A stretch of 64,000 bases of DNA from CBDBBY01 sp965205055 (GCA_965205055.1 OZ242030.1:2728001-2792000); one strand, 5' to 3'; shown: positions 44,770-53,899, numbered from the stretch's first letter. Numbers and translations are program-made. The notes: generated by a model from the sequence alone, not told the origin.

Positions 44770-45599
44770 TGTTCCGCTCCCAGAACCTCGCGCATCGCGT
44801 CGCCCACCAGATTGAATCCGAAGACTGCCGCGAGAATGGCCAAGCCCGGGAAAACGGTCAGCCACCAAGAATCGGGCAGGTAACGCGCTCCGTCCGCGAC
44901 CATCGACCCCAGATCGGGCGTAGGAGGCTGCACTCCAAGGCCGAGAAAGGAGAGGGACGAAGCGATCAATATGACGAATCCCAAGTCCAAAGTCATTTTC
45001 GTGATGATCGCCGGAAAGCAGTTCGGCAGAATCTCCCTGAAAACAATGTGGAGGCGACTCGCGCCGATCACTTCCGCAGCGAGCACGTAGCCTTCCTCCT
45101 TTTCGCTTCTGGTAATGTTGTAAACCAGCCGGGTGTACCAAGGCCACCACATCGTGGTGACCGCAAGCATGCCGTTCGTCAGCGTCGGCTCGAGCACTCC
45201 CATGATCGACATGGCCAACACAAGCGGCGGAACGGAAAGAAAGACGTCCGTCAGCCGCATCAACGCGAATTCGGTCCTGCCGCCGACATACCCCGCGACC
45301 AAGCCGACGGTGACGCCGACCGGAACAGCTATGCCGAGAACCACGACGCCGAGGAAGAGGGAAATCCGGTATGCGTAGATGATCCGGCTGAAAATGTCGC
45401 GGCCGACCAGATCGGTGCCCATGATGTAAGGCCACTCCGGCGGCCTGTTGAAATTGACGAAGTCCACCACCGCGCCTCGGTGCTCCGGAAACGGAGCGAT
45501 GAAATCCGCGAAGACCGCAGAAAGAACCACGGCCGCAATCAATGCGATGCCGGCCAATGAAAGCGGATTGGAGGCAAGAATCTTGAAGGATCTCAACAT
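44766..45599 (-). CDS. Oligopeptide/dipeptide ABC permease (OppC/DppC type)
   Basis: 277-residue permease. The N-terminal helix LASNPLSLAGIALIAAVVLSA is followed by the family signature IMGTDLVGRDIFSRIIYAYR, five further helices and the EAA loop YVLAAEVIGASRLHIVFREI then LPN. ATG 45599 overlaps the OppB stop by one base (TGATG). The open frame upstream shadows OppB and is not coding here. Confidence 0.93.
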   Translation of the reverse strand: MLRSFKILASNPLSLAGIALIAAVVLSAVFADFIAPFPEHRGAVVDFVNFNRPPEWPYIMGTDLVGRDIFSRIIYAYRISLFLGVVVLGIAVPVGVTVGLVAGYVGGRTEFALMRLTDVFLSVPPLVLAMSIMGVLEPTLTNGMLAVTTMWWPWYTRLVYNITRSEKEEGYVLAAEVIGASRLHIVFREILPNCFPAIITKMTLDLGFVILIASSLSFLGLGVQPPTPDLGSMVADGARYLPDSWWLTVFPGLAILAAVFGFNLVGDAMREVLGAEQ

Positions 45600-46621
45600 C
45601 AGGCCCGGGAACCGTATCGAATCTTGGGATTGATGATGCTGACCAGCAGGTCGACCAGAATGTTCATGATCAGGAATGTGGCGGAAATGATCAGAACTGT
45701 TCCGACGATCGCATTCAGGTCCTTCCTCAGGATGACGGCGACGCCGTAGCGCGAGAGCCCCGGCCATGCGAATATCGCTTCGACCAGAAACGCGTTTCCC
45801 AGCATCGCCGCGAAATCGAGCCCGATGATTGTGAGCGATGGAATCAGAGACGGGCGAAATGCGTAGCGGGTCGCAATCCGGCGCTCGCTGAAGCCGTAGC
45901 AATGCGCCATCTCAATGTAAGGCTTGTCGTAAGTCTCGACCATGTTCGCCCGGGTCAATCGCGCCGCCTGCCCGATGCCCGAAAGGGCCAGCGCGAAAGC
46001 GGGAAGGACTATGTGCCAAGCGGCGTCCCGAAACGATCTGAAATCGCCAGCCAGCAACGTATCCACAAGCAGAAAGCCCGTTACCCTTGCGACGTCCAAA
46101 TGGTCCGACAGGCGGCCTGCGATCGGGAACAACGGAAGGAAGAAGGCAAACAGCAGCATCAAAATGACGGCCCAGACGAAGCTCGGGGCCGAGACTCCCA
46201 GAAGAGCGATGATCCGGATCGCGCCGTCTGCGAAACGGCCCCGATACCGGGCCGAAAGGATGCCCAGCGGAAGCCCGAATGCGATCATCATGACGCCCGC
46301 CACGATGACGAGTTCAAGCGTGGCGGGAAGAAACTGAGCTATGTCGGTCGTTACGGGCCGATTCGTGTACAGCGATATTCCGAGGTCGCCTTGGAACAGT
46401 CCGCTCAGGAAATGCGCGTATTGCGTCCAGACCGGCTCGTCGAGACGGAGTTCCGTGCGGAGTTTCTCGACCTGCTCCGGCGTCGCACTGGGGCCGAGCG
46501 CGATCCGCGCCGGATCCCCGGGAATGACCCGGGCAATAAGAAAGATAAGAATTGAAACCCCGAACAGCACGATTGCCGCGGTCCCCACCCGCGACAGAAA
46601 TCGGCGGACCAGCGGAATCAT
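45599..46621 (-). CDS. Oligopeptide/dipeptide ABC permease (OppB/DppB type)
   Basis: 340-residue permease. It has FGVSILIFLIARVIPGDPAR at the N-terminus, LDEPVWTQYAHFLSGLFQGD LG, a GVSAPSFVWAVILMLLFAF helix, the EAA loop YIEMAHCYGFSERRIATRYA and the terminal LVDLLVSIINPKIRYG. ATG 46621 begins the conserved MIPLVRRFLSRVG; the upstream open frame overlaps the region after the binding-protein stop and is not family-like. It lies 64 bp after the binding-protein gene. Confidence 0.93.
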   Translation of the reverse strand: MIPLVRRFLSRVGTAAIVLFGVSILIFLIARVIPGDPARIALGPSATPEQVEKLRTELRLDEPVWTQYAHFLSGLFQGDLGISLYTNRPVTTDIAQFLPATLELVIVAGVMMIAFGLPLGILSARYRGRFADGAIRIIALLGVSAPSFVWAVILMLLFAFFLPLFPIAGRLSDHLDVARVTGFLLVDTLLAGDFRSFRDAAWHIVLPAFALALSGIGQAARLTRANMVETYDKPYIEMAHCYGFSERRIATRYAFRPSLIPSLTIIGLDFAAMLGNAFLVEAIFAWPGLSRYGVAVILRKDLNAIVGTVLIISATFLIMNILVDLLVSIINPKIRYGSRA

Positions 46622-46685
46622 CGGCTGATCGGTCGCAATCTGCGAAACAGGGGCAGCGACGGCCGCCCCTGTTTTCCGGACCTGA

Positions 46686-48272
46686 CTATTTGACTTCTTC
46701 CATGAGTCTGAACGCGAATCCCATGGTGTCGAGGCCGAAGGCATGCGCCGGATCGGTCAGGGCGGGCACCCTGAAACGATTGGACGCAGCGAATACGGAC
46801 TGCCGATCATACCCGTATATGGAAGGCGCGAGATCCATCAGGCGACGGTTCAGATCGGAATACGCCGCTTCCCGTCCAGCTTCGTCGGCAGCCGTTCTGC
46901 CGGCTTCCAAGAGCCGGTCCGTTTCCGCGTCGTTGAGATACTCGGGCGACTGCCATGTGCCGACCGAACTCGAATGATACATTCCGAACAGCAATGTGTC
47001 GGGATCCCCGGTGACGGCGGTTACGAAGATTTGCGATATGTTCGGCGTCGATTCCGGCGTCGAGACTTCTTCGGTGAACAGCGCCCACGGAATCTTCCTG
47101 ATTTCCGACTTTATTCCGAGTTCAGCGAAATTGGCCTGCATGAGCAGAGCGAAGCGCTCCTCGAGCGGCACCTCCGCGATCCAAGAAATCTCCAGATTGA
47201 TTTCGCTCGGATCGTACCGGCATTGGCTGAGATGCTCGCGCGCCGCATCCATGTCGCGCTTCAGTTCGTTGCCTGCCGGATTCGCGCCGAACATTCCGAC
47301 CGGGATCGCGCCGGTGCTCGGCGAGCCCTGCGAGACGTCGTCCGTCACGGAAATCAGTTTGATCGCGACATCGTAGTCGAACGCATGCGAGAGAGAGAGC
47401 CTGCAGTGGACATCGTCCAACGGCGCCTTCGTGGTATTCATCTTCACATAAAAGGCGCCCGTGCCGGCTTCCGTGAGAATCTGAGCGCCGGATCCGGCAA
47501 GCGCCTTGATAACTTCCGGCGGAAGCCACTGCGACGCGATATCGTGCTCGCCTCGTTCGATCAGCGTGCGCACCGTAGCGGCCTCGAGACCGTAACGAAG
47601 TCTTGCGGTGTCCGGCGCGGCATCGGGAACGCCCAGGAAATAATCCGCGTTCTTTTCCATTACGGTTTCTTCCTGCGGATTGTGCGATACGACCGTGTAG
47701 GCTCCCGTTCCGGCGCCGTTCGCCGACAGGAAAGCTTGGCCCCAGTCGCCCATTTCGCCTTCGCCTTCTCCGAGATTCGCCATCACCAGCTCCTTGTCGA
47801 TGATCGGAAGTCTGACCAGCGAAGCGATGAAGGGGCTGTACGGATCCGACAGGTGGAAGGTGACTACGGATCTGCCGTCAGCCGTGGCGCTTTCGACGTT
47901 GGTGAACAGATAGGACAGCCCTTGCCCGAAATGCTTCATCCTGTCGAATGTGAATACGACATCCTCGGCAGTCAGCATGTTGCCGCTTTGGAACCTGACG
48001 TCGTCCCGAAGCCGGAAAGTGAATGTTTTGCCTGATCCTTCCCAGCTTTCCGCCAAGTGGGGCACGTGCCCGGGGCCGCCTTGCCGCGGGATCACCAGCG
48101 TGTCGTAAACATTGAACATGAGGATTGAATCGGCGTAGTCGGACGCCTTCGACGGGTCGAGTTCGCCAACCGCGACCTCGTCCAATCTCAGGACCCCGCC
48201 CGCGTGCAGCGCCGTGCCGGACAAGGCAAACGCTGCGAAGGCGACGATCGCCGCCGGCTTGAACAAGTTCAT
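46686..48272 (-). CDS. ABC transporter solute-binding protein, family 5 (peptide/nickel type)
   Basis: 528-residue periplasmic SBP_bac_5 protein. The signal peptide is MNLFKPAAIVAFAAFALSGT ending near ALHAGG. Family signatures include MFNVYDTLVIPRQGG, LAESWEGSGKTFTFRLRDDV RF, TAEDVVFTFDRMKH, GAGTGAYTVV and AFYVKMNTTKAPLDDVHCR. An AAGGAG precedes ATG 48272. It is second in the operon after the XRE-cupin regulator and supplies the OppBCDF transporter. Ligand is probably a short peptide or a cyclic or dipeptide-like compound, given the shared promoter with the hydantoinase operon; that step is inference. Confidence 0.93.
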   Translation of the reverse strand: MNLFKPAAIVAFAAFALSGTALHAGGVLRLDEVAVGELDPSKASDYADSILMFNVYDTLVIPRQGGPGHVPHLAESWEGSGKTFTFRLRDDVRFQSGNMLTAEDVVFTFDRMKHFGQGLSYLFTNVESATADGRSVVTFHLSDPYSPFIASLVRLPIIDKELVMANLGEGEGEMGDWGQAFLSANGAGTGAYTVVSHNPQEETVMEKNADYFLGVPDAAPDTARLRYGLEAATVRTLIERGEHDIASQWLPPEVIKALAGSGAQILTEAGTGAFYVKMNTTKAPLDDVHCRLSLSHAFDYDVAIKLISVTDDVSQGSPSTGAIPVGMFGANPAGNELKRDMDAAREHLSQCRYDPSEINLEISWIAEVPLEERFALLMQANFAELGIKSEIRKIPWALFTEEVSTPESTPNISQIFVTAVTGDPDTLLFGMYHSSSVGTWQSPEYLNDAETDRLLEAGRTAADEAGREAAYSDLNRRLMDLAPSIYGYDRQSVFAASNRFRVPALTDPAHAFGLDTMGFAFRLMEEVK

Positions 48273-48328
48273 AAGTTTTCTCCTTTTTTCGCATGGAATC
48301 ATTGTCATGCCATCAAGGGTTTCAGCCT

Positions 48329-48946
48329 TCACTCTGCCTCTCGCTCTTGGTTCTGGTCCGCAAAGACATGCTCGCCGAACAAATCCAGCGTGCCGACCCA
48401 AAGGACTTTCGCGGGCTCCGTCGTATGGTTCCAAATGCAATGCAGCTTGTTCGATTTATGGTGTATTGAATCGCCGCTTTTCAGCACCACGGTTTGACCT
48501 TCCAGTTCGGATGTCACGCATCCGGACAGGACGAATTCGATTTCCTCGCCTTGGTGGCGGACTCGTTCGGAACGATATCCCGGAGGGACGTTCATGATCA
48601 CCGAGTGAAGGCGCTGCCCCTCCAGGCTGGAGGAGATCCGCTCGTACGAGATCGATTTGTCGGCGATCCAATAGGGTCGTCGCTCGGCACGGCGGGTGAA
48701 GCTCCGTTCGGCGCGCGGCTGCGACAGATATTCGGAAATCTCCGATCCGAGAACGGCGCAAATCGAAACGAGGGACGCGAGAGACGGCGCGGTCAAATCC
48801 CGCTCGACCTGCGAAATGAAGCCGGTCGACAATCCCGCGCCATCGGCCACGTCCTGCAAGGTCAGCGCGAGCTCCTTGCGCTTGGCTCGCAGGCGCGTGC
48901 CGAGCGACAGATTTTCGGCAAGGTCGGCGCGCTCGGATTCCGACAT
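48329..48946 (-). CDS. XRE-family regulator with C-terminal cupin domain
   Basis: 205 residues. The helix-turn-helix is at residues about 15-70 (RLRAKRKELALTLQDVADGA, STGFISQVERDLTAPSLASL). The cupin_2 barrel lies at about 125-195 (VPPGYRSERVRHQGEEIEFV, LKSGDSIHHKSNKLHCIWN) and probably senses the imported compound. PuuR-type proteins of this layout control amine and amino-acid catabolism. The predicted -10 box lies at 48982-48987, so transcription should start near 48975. I therefore prefer ATG 48946, with AAGG upstream, over ATG 48982. It heads the Opp operon and is the best candidate to bind the shared 29-bp element. Confidence 0.85.
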   Translation of the reverse strand: MSESERADLAENLSLGTRLRAKRKELALTLQDVADGAGLSTGFISQVERDLTAPSLASLVSICAVLGSEISEYLSQPRAERSFTRRAERRPYWIADKSISYERISSSLEGQRLHSVIMNVPPGYRSERVRHQGEEIEFVLSGCVTSELEGQTVVLKSGDSIHHKSNKLHCIWNHTTEPAKVLWVGTLDLFGEHVFADQNQEREAE

Positions 48947-48981
48947 GCGAATGTTGCCTTCTTCGGACGTCATCGACGCCA

Positions 48982-49034
48982 AAGATTGGCAATGCCGTTC
49001 ACAGAGTCAAGGATTTTTTTACAAATACTAAAAT
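48982..49034 (-). promoter_or_regulatory. Putative promoter and operator of the regulator-Opp operon
   Basis: Minus-strand TTGACT (49005-49010), 17-bp spacer and AATCTT (48982-48987), with the 29-base block 49006-49034 shared with the hyu promoter at 41309-41337 (28 of 29 identical). Outside the block the two loci are unrelated, so the similarity is not a simple large duplication. Position just upstream of the regulator gene suggests autoregulation. Confidence 0.65.
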
Positions 49035-49215
49035 CGCCGATTCCGATCGGAACGGCGGAAGTCTTCATTTGCGGATGAATTGCTATCGGTCGATTTGAGT
49101 CGTCCGGCATCCCGCATTGCCGGCGCGACGTCGTTCGACCCGATTGCCGCGACCATGCGCGAACCACGGCGAGAACCTCGGTCCCCGCCATGCATCGCTT
49201 CAGTCAATCTCGTGG

Positions 49216-49246
49216 AAAGAAAAAGGCAGCCTGTCGGCCGCCTTCC
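49216..49246 (-). terminator. Rho-independent terminator after the small secreted protein gene
   Basis: Minus-strand stem AAGGCGGCC and GGCTGCCTT (nine pairs including one G-T) around loop GACA, followed by TTTTTC. It lies just beyond the stop of the 65-residue protein gene at 49262. Confidence 0.75.
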
Positions 49247-49261
49247 TACAATTCGATAAGC

Positions 49262-49459
49262 TCAGTTCGAGACCGCAACGCCAACTGCCAACAACAGAAG
49301 CAGAGGAATAATCAGACCGCCTCCTGCGGGCTCTTCTACGGGCGGCGGCGCCATTACCGGCTCTTCCACTGGCTGCTCCATTTCAGGTTCGTCCAAACCG
49401 CCTGCCGATGCGCTGGCAGCGGCTATCGCGAAAGCTGCGGCGAATGCGAGTTTCTTCAT
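49262..49459 (-). CDS. Small secreted/membrane protein, 65 residues
   Basis: Begins MKKLAFAAAFAIAAASASAGG, a clean signal peptide. A Pro/Glu-rich middle follows (EPEMEQPVEEPVMAPPPVEE), then a C-terminal hydrophobic helix GGGLIIPLLLLLAVGVAVSN. GGAG precedes the ATG, and a good terminator follows. I recall proteins of this design (signal peptide, acidic spacer, terminal helix) from Rhodobacterales genomes without known function. The terminal helix could anchor it in the inner membrane with the acidic segment in the periplasm. Confidence 0.75.
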   Translation of the reverse strand: MKKLAFAAAFAIAAASASAGGLDEPEMEQPVEEPVMAPPPVEEPAGGGLIIPLLLLLAVGVAVSN

Positions 49460-49603
49460 TTTCGAGTCTCCAATAGTTCGAGTTTGCTTTCTTGGTTCAC
49501 ACCAGCAGCACACCTGTTCACTCTTGCGCTTTGATACTGCGGTTTTGCAATGAATACATCGCTCGGCAAGCGCATGATGCTATCAATTTATCGCGCATTG
49601 TTG

Positions 49604-50170
49604 CTAAATCAGCAACACCTGCGTGCCGACCGTCGTCAATTCGAACAATTCCGCGATGTGCTTGTTGTAGAGGCCAATGCAGCCGTTTGAAGAGCGTCGG
49701 CCGATCTTCCGAGTGTCGTGGGTCCCGTGAATCCGGTAGTACCGCCATGACAAGTAAAGCGCGTGCGTGCCCATCGGATTGTCGGGCCCGGGCGGAACAT
49801 AGGGCGGCCATTCGGGATTGCGCTCCAGCATCGCGGGGGTCGGCCTCCAGTCCGGTCCCACGACTTTGTTCACAATCACTGTTCGTCCCAGGCGCGTCAG
49901 TTCAGGCGATAGCGGCACGCTTGTCGGGTAGAGCCTGTATTCGCTTTGGTCTTCGGACCAGAAATGCAATGCTCTGGATGTCGTGTCCACGAGGACCGCG
50001 CCGTCGACCAGGTTCGCGAAGTAATGTTCCCACGTCTTGGTCTTGAAACCGGAAATGTTCCGCCTGACGGTCGCTGAATCCGCCCGGCCGCCCAACGCCG
50101 CCAAACCCAGCGCGGCTGTGGCTGCCGCTCCGAATCGACGCCTTGAAATCTGCGAATTGTCCTGTGCCAT
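49604..50170 (-). CDS. L,D-transpeptidase (YkuD domain) with Tat signal
   Basis: 188 residues. The twin-arginine motif SRRRFGAAATAALGLAALGG marks Tat export. The YkuD active site is YYRIHGTHDTRKIGRRSSNG CIGL, with catalytic His, Ser-Ser-x-Gly and Cys. Such enzymes make 3-3 crosslinks in peptidoglycan or attach proteins to it. A second, unrelated-looking L,D-transpeptidase lies 0.8 kb away, with a CAP-domain lipoprotein between them. Confidence 0.9.
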   Translation of the reverse strand: MAQDNSQISRRRFGAAATAALGLAALGGRADSATVRRNISGFKTKTWEHYFANLVDGAVLVDTTSRALHFWSEDQSEYRLYPTSVPLSPELTRLGRTVIVNKVVGPDWRPTPAMLERNPEWPPYVPPGPDNPMGTHALYLSWRYYRIHGTHDTRKIGRRSSNGCIGLYNKHIAELFELTTVGTQVLLI

Positions 50171-50436
50171 CCTGCTCTTGCCGCAACTTTATTCTTTTGA
50201 GCACCGAATACACCAAGTTGAATGCGAAATCAATCAAATCCCGGTGACGTCTCTCGGGAGGCCGAAAGGCGATTCATTTGCCGATCGCGTCAATGGCGTG
50301 ATTCCGCCTTTCGGAAAATCCGGTGCCGCCGCGGCACCTATGCGGAGCCGAATGGCTCCCGATTCATCCGAACCCAGGTTGTCGCCGCAGATTCCGACTG
50401 ATAAATCGAAAGAAACCAGCGCGTCCAACGGCCAGG

Positions 50437-50964
50437 ATGATGGTGCGGAGAATATTTTTCTTTCTTTTCCTGATCTCGGGCGCGGCCGCCTGCACCGCGC
50501 CGCCCGATGTGCTGGACGATCCGGTCGAGATAGGCGAGGTGGAGGCGGGGCCTACGCTCTACATCATTCACGAATCTATGAACGGCCGCATTCAGCATCG
50601 GGTTGTCGACGCCGTCAACGGCGTGCGGCAAACGAACTTCTTGCCGAAAGTCGCCTTGTCCCCGACGCTGAATGCGGCGGCCAAGACGCATGCCAGAGAC
50701 ATGTTCATCCAGAATCGCCCTTGGCATTTCGGGTCCGACGGCTCGTCGCCGCTCGATCGGACCGCGCGCGTCCGATACCAGGGCCGTCTGGTTGGAGAGA
50801 ATATCGCGGAAACCTACGAAAGCGAACTTCCCGTCTTGGGGGCGTGGCTGGAGCGCGACGATACCAGGGAAACCATCCTGGACCCGAGGGCCGCGAAAAT
50901 CGGAATAGGCTGGCACCAGCAGGAAAACGGAAAAATCTGGTGGGTGCTTCTGGTCGGAACCTGA
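50437..50964 (+). CDS. CAP/SCP-domain lipoprotein
   Basis: 175 residues. The signal peptide MMVRRIFFFLFLISGAAAC ends with the lipobox GAAAC. The CAP domain spans about residues 50-172: HRVVDAVNGVRQTNFLPKVA, LNAAAKTHARDMFIQNRPWHF, GENIAETYESEL, and KIGIGWHQQENGKIWWVLLVG. The His in RPWHFGS and the Glu in GENIAE match the CAP cavity residues. Bacterial members are secreted envelope proteins of mostly unknown activity. It faces convergently to the second L,D-transpeptidase gene, with four bases between their stops. Confidence 0.8.
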   Translation: MMVRRIFFFLFLISGAAACTAPPDVLDDPVEIGEVEAGPTLYIIHESMNGRIQHRVVDAVNGVRQTNFLPKVALSPTLNAAAKTHARDMFIQNRPWHFGSDGSSPLDRTARVRYQGRLVGENIAETYESELPVLGAWLERDDTRETILDPRAAKIGIGWHQQENGKIWWVLLVGT

Positions 50965-50968
50965 GCAA

Positions 50969-51520
50969 TTACGGGCGGATGTGGACCGGCGTTCCGATTT
51001 CAACCAATGCGTAAATCGTCGACATTTCCCGGTTCGAGACCGCAATGCAGCCAGCCGTCCAATCGCCTGTCTTGGCTTGGCGCGCACCCGTCGGCTGCCC
51101 GTGAATGAAGATGTCGCCGCCCGGATCAACCCCTCTCTCGTCAGCCAGCCGTCTGTCCTCGCTGTTCGGATAGGAGATCCCCAGCGACAGGTAGAATTGG
51201 CTCGCAGGGTTCTTTCTGTCGATGAAATAAGTTCCCTCCGGCGTTCGTCCGTCGCCTTCAGTGGTTTTGTGCCCTTCGGGCTGAAATCCCAAGTCGATCT
51301 TGAAGCGCCGCAGCCTGCGGTCGCCATTGTACAAATCCATGTTCCGCGCCGACTTGTCGATCACGATGCTCGTGACTTCCGGCTTTTCTCCGCTTTGCAT
51401 GAAGTAATCGGTGCCGGTCGAACCGAATTGACAAGCCGAAAGCAGCATTGCCGCGGCGGATGCCGAAATGGCGGTTGCAAACCGAGCCGCGCTGCGTCGG
51501 ATAGCGGGGAAACTGTTCAT
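50969..51520 (-). CDS. L,D-transpeptidase lipoprotein (YkuD domain)
   Basis: 183 residues. The signal peptide ends with the lipobox LLSAC near residue 30. YkuD features are SIVIDKSARNMDLYNGDRRL, GFQPEGHKTTEGDGRTPEGTY, and the active site FIHGQPTGARQAKTGDWTAG followed by CIAVSN. This arrangement resembles the ErfK-type enzymes with a KxxxGDWTxGC motif. I chose ATG 51520 (MNSFPAIRR); a further ATG four codons upstream is in frame. Confidence 0.9.
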   Translation of the reverse strand: MNSFPAIRRSAARFATAISASAAAMLLSACQFGSTGTDYFMQSGEKPEVTSIVIDKSARNMDLYNGDRRLRRFKIDLGFQPEGHKTTEGDGRTPEGTYFIDRKNPASQFYLSLGISYPNSEDRRLADERGVDPGGDIFIHGQPTGARQAKTGDWTAGCIAVSNREMSTIYALVEIGTPVHIRP

Positions 51521-52011
51521 GCTCAAGACCACCTGCCTGCGCCTTCCGGGACGTCGGACGCGAATTCGATTCGCGACCTGCCTCGGCGTCTTCCTGCGCG
51601 GACTTGTCCTGCTCGATCGCTCCGCGCCCCATGAGATTTAACGGCCATCTGTCGGACCGGAATGTTGGACAGTGCCTCGCCTACCGCAAAGCGGCCGACC
51701 TGTCCATCTTCGCATGCCTGTCAACCGACAGCAGCGTTGCGAGAAACCAACGGTCGAATTCCAGCCCGCCGGTGATGGGACTTGATGGTCAAGACGCAAT
51801 GAATTCTTCCGATGCAGACGCCGCGAGGGGATTTTTCGACACCCTTCAATGCGCCGTCTCTCTTCGAAACGCGTACCGCCTGCGCCCGCGCGACGGAGCC
51901 GCCGCCGTGCGATTTCTTCGCCGCGCCCCATTCAGGAGCAAACGCTTGCCGACATCGGAAATTGGCGTCGTGCGCAAACTCGCGGCGAAGCGGCGAAGCG
52001 AAAAGGTTGAT
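51521..52011. other. Gap between the L,D-transpeptidase and rlmN genes
   Basis: Frames of about 100-150 codons exist on both strands, but composition is basic and shadow-like, with no domain. No terminator of rlmN was recognised with confidence. Confidence 0.45.
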
Positions 52012-53283
52012 TCACGCGCCAAGAGCGGCGGCGTCCGGTCTGCGCGCTCGCGCCGCAGGTTTTCTTCTCGGCTTGGCTGAAGCTGACTTCAGCTGTCCGC
52101 ACGCAGCCATTATGTCCGTCCCTCTCGGCGTCCGCACCGGAGCGGCATATCCCGCGTTGTAGACGATCGAAGCAAAGCTCTTGATCCGGTCCGGGTCCGA
52201 CCGCCGATACGGCGCGCACGGCCATTCGTTGAACGGTATCAGATTCACTTTGGCGGGGATGCCGCTGATCAGTTTCGCAAGTCTTTTTGCGTCTTGGTCG
52301 GAATCGTTCACATCTTTCAGCATGACGTATTCGAATGTTATGCGGTCGGAGTTCGACAGCCCCGGATAGCTCCGCAACTCGCCGAGCAGCGCTTCGATGT
52401 TCCACTTCCTGTTGATCGGGACAAGCTTGTCTCGCACTTCATCCGTCGTGGCGTGTAGCGATATCGCGAGCCTGCAGCCGATCTCTTCGCCGGTTCGACG
52501 GATTCCGGGAACCACGCCCGCCGTGGAAAGGGTAATCCTGCGGCGGGACAGGCTGATGCCCGAACCGTCCATCGCAATCCGCATCGCGTCCCGAACATTC
52601 TCGAAATTGTAAAGAGGCTCGCCCATTCCCATGAGCACTATGTTGGAAAGCAGACGGGTCTCGTCCTTCGGACGCCGGGCCGGGCGCGGCCACTCGCCCA
52701 GATCATCGCGGACGGCCAAAATCTGTCCGACGATTTCGGCCGAGGTCAGGTTCCTGACGAGAGCCTGAGTCCCCGTATGGCAGAACGAGCAATTCAGCGT
52801 GCACCCCACCTGCGAAGAAATGCAAAGGGTGCCCCTGTCTTCGTCGGGGATGTAAACGGTTTCGAATTCCTGGCCGCCTTCCACGCGGAACAGGTACTTT
52901 CGCGTTCCGTCCGAACTCACCAGCTTGCGCGCGAGTTCCGGAACCTCCAATTTGAACGCGCTGGCGAGAAGGCTCCTGTAGTCCTTCGCAAGATCCGTCA
53001 TGGCGTTGAAATCGCGGACGCCCTTTTGATACATCCATTGCCAAACCTGAGTCACCCGCATTCCTGCTTGGCGCTCCGGCGTTCCTGCCGAGACCAACGC
53101 GGCCCGCAGCTGGTCCTTCCCGAGGCCGATCAGATTGGCGCGGCTCGCGCCTTCGCGCCGAACTTGACGGCAGCCCGTTTCAGCAACTCCTGATTCGAGG
53201 TCCCCCGGCGCGACGCCCGCTTGTCCGCAATCTTGAGAGTGCGGACGATCCGATGCATGCTCCGACAAAGCGAAATTCAGCAC
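52012..53283 (-). CDS. rlmN: 23S rRNA/tRNA adenine-C2 methyltransferase RlmN
   Basis: 423-residue radical-SAM enzyme that methylates C2 of A2503 in 23S rRNA and A37 in some tRNAs. Radical-SAM cysteines are in QVGCTLNCSFCHTGTQALVR near residue 165. Other marks are NIVLMGMGEPLYNFENVRDA, RRITLSTAGVVPGIRRTGEE, AISLHATTDEVRDKLVPINR, and the C-terminal methyl-accepting Cys region in DIMAACGQLKS. The true start is uncertain: relatives begin roughly 25 residues before NLIGLGKDQL, whereas this frame has about 50. Confidence 0.94.
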   Translation of the reverse strand: MLNFALSEHASDRPHSQDCGQAGVAPGDLESGVAETGCRQVRREGASRANLIGLGKDQLRAALVSAGTPERQAGMRVTQVWQWMYQKGVRDFNAMTDLAKDYRSLLASAFKLEVPELARKLVSSDGTRKYLFRVEGGQEFETVYIPDEDRGTLCISSQVGCTLNCSFCHTGTQALVRNLTSAEIVGQILAVRDDLGEWPRPARRPKDETRLLSNIVLMGMGEPLYNFENVRDAMRIAMDGSGISLSRRRITLSTAGVVPGIRRTGEEIGCRLAISLHATTDEVRDKLVPINRKWNIEALLGELRSYPGLSNSDRITFEYVMLKDVNDSDQDAKRLAKLISGIPAKVNLIPFNEWPCAPYRRSDPDRIKSFASIVYNAGYAAPVRTPRGTDIMAACGQLKSASAKPRRKPAARARRPDAAALGA

Positions 53284-53320
53284 GGCAACGCGGCAGCAAT
53301 CCGAACCGGAGCCCGCATTC

Positions 53321-53899
53321 CTATCTCGTGCAGAGCTTCACGGCATTCTCAAGCGCCGCCGTGAATCCCTTGAGAGAAAAAGTATCGCGGGTGTTCGTCC
53401 CCCGGCCCGACGTGCCCGACAAGATGATCCTGCCGCCTCTCTTCATGGCCTCCACGAGCCTGTCGTCGTCGGTGGGCAGCGGCCAGGCCCATTCCGCGTT
53501 GGCGGCCTCCGGGCCGATTTGGAATGTGAATTCCGTAGCATTGTCGATTGCCGCGAGAACGTCCGAATCATCTGCGAACGGATAGCCGCTATTGAACGAT
53601 ACAAGAGCCGAGTCCGCGGAGTTCAGCGAGGTTGCGGTAACGAAAAGCTTGATCGTTCCCCTGCGCACCTGAACAGTTCTTCCGCCCCGCGTGTTTACCG
53701 TATTGACTGGAGATGAGCTTGCGCCGCACTCTTTTTGCGGACAATCGCTGGCCGTTTGATAAATTTGCCAATCACCGAATTCGTCTCCGCCCACTATCGA
53801 GCAATCCCTCTCCCGGTCTTCCTGCGCCGCAGCCTGCCCGGCGCAAAAAGCTACGATCATCGCCAAAACGACTTGCCAGATTTTTCCTATCTTCATCAT
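53321..53899 (-). CDS. Invasion-associated locus B (IalB)-family secreted protein
   Basis: 192 residues. The signal peptide MMKIGKIWQVVLAMIVAFCA ends near GQAAAQ. The mature protein begins with the IalB pattern FGDWQIYQTASDCPQKECGA and ends with the family-type FSLKGFTAALENAVKLC. Cysteines are placed to form disulfides. Named for a Bartonella protein linked to erythrocyte invasion, the family is widespread in free-living alphaproteobacteria, where its role is not clear. It is next to rlmN on the same strand and diverges from leuC. Confidence 0.8.
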   Translation of the reverse strand: MMKIGKIWQVVLAMIVAFCAGQAAAQEDRERDCSIVGGDEFGDWQIYQTASDCPQKECGASSSPVNTVNTRGGRTVQVRRGTIKLFVTATSLNSADSALVSFNSGYPFADDSDVLAAIDNATEFTFQIGPEAANAEWAWPLPTDDDRLVEAMKRGGRIILSGTSGRGTNTRDTFSLKGFTAALENAVKLCTR

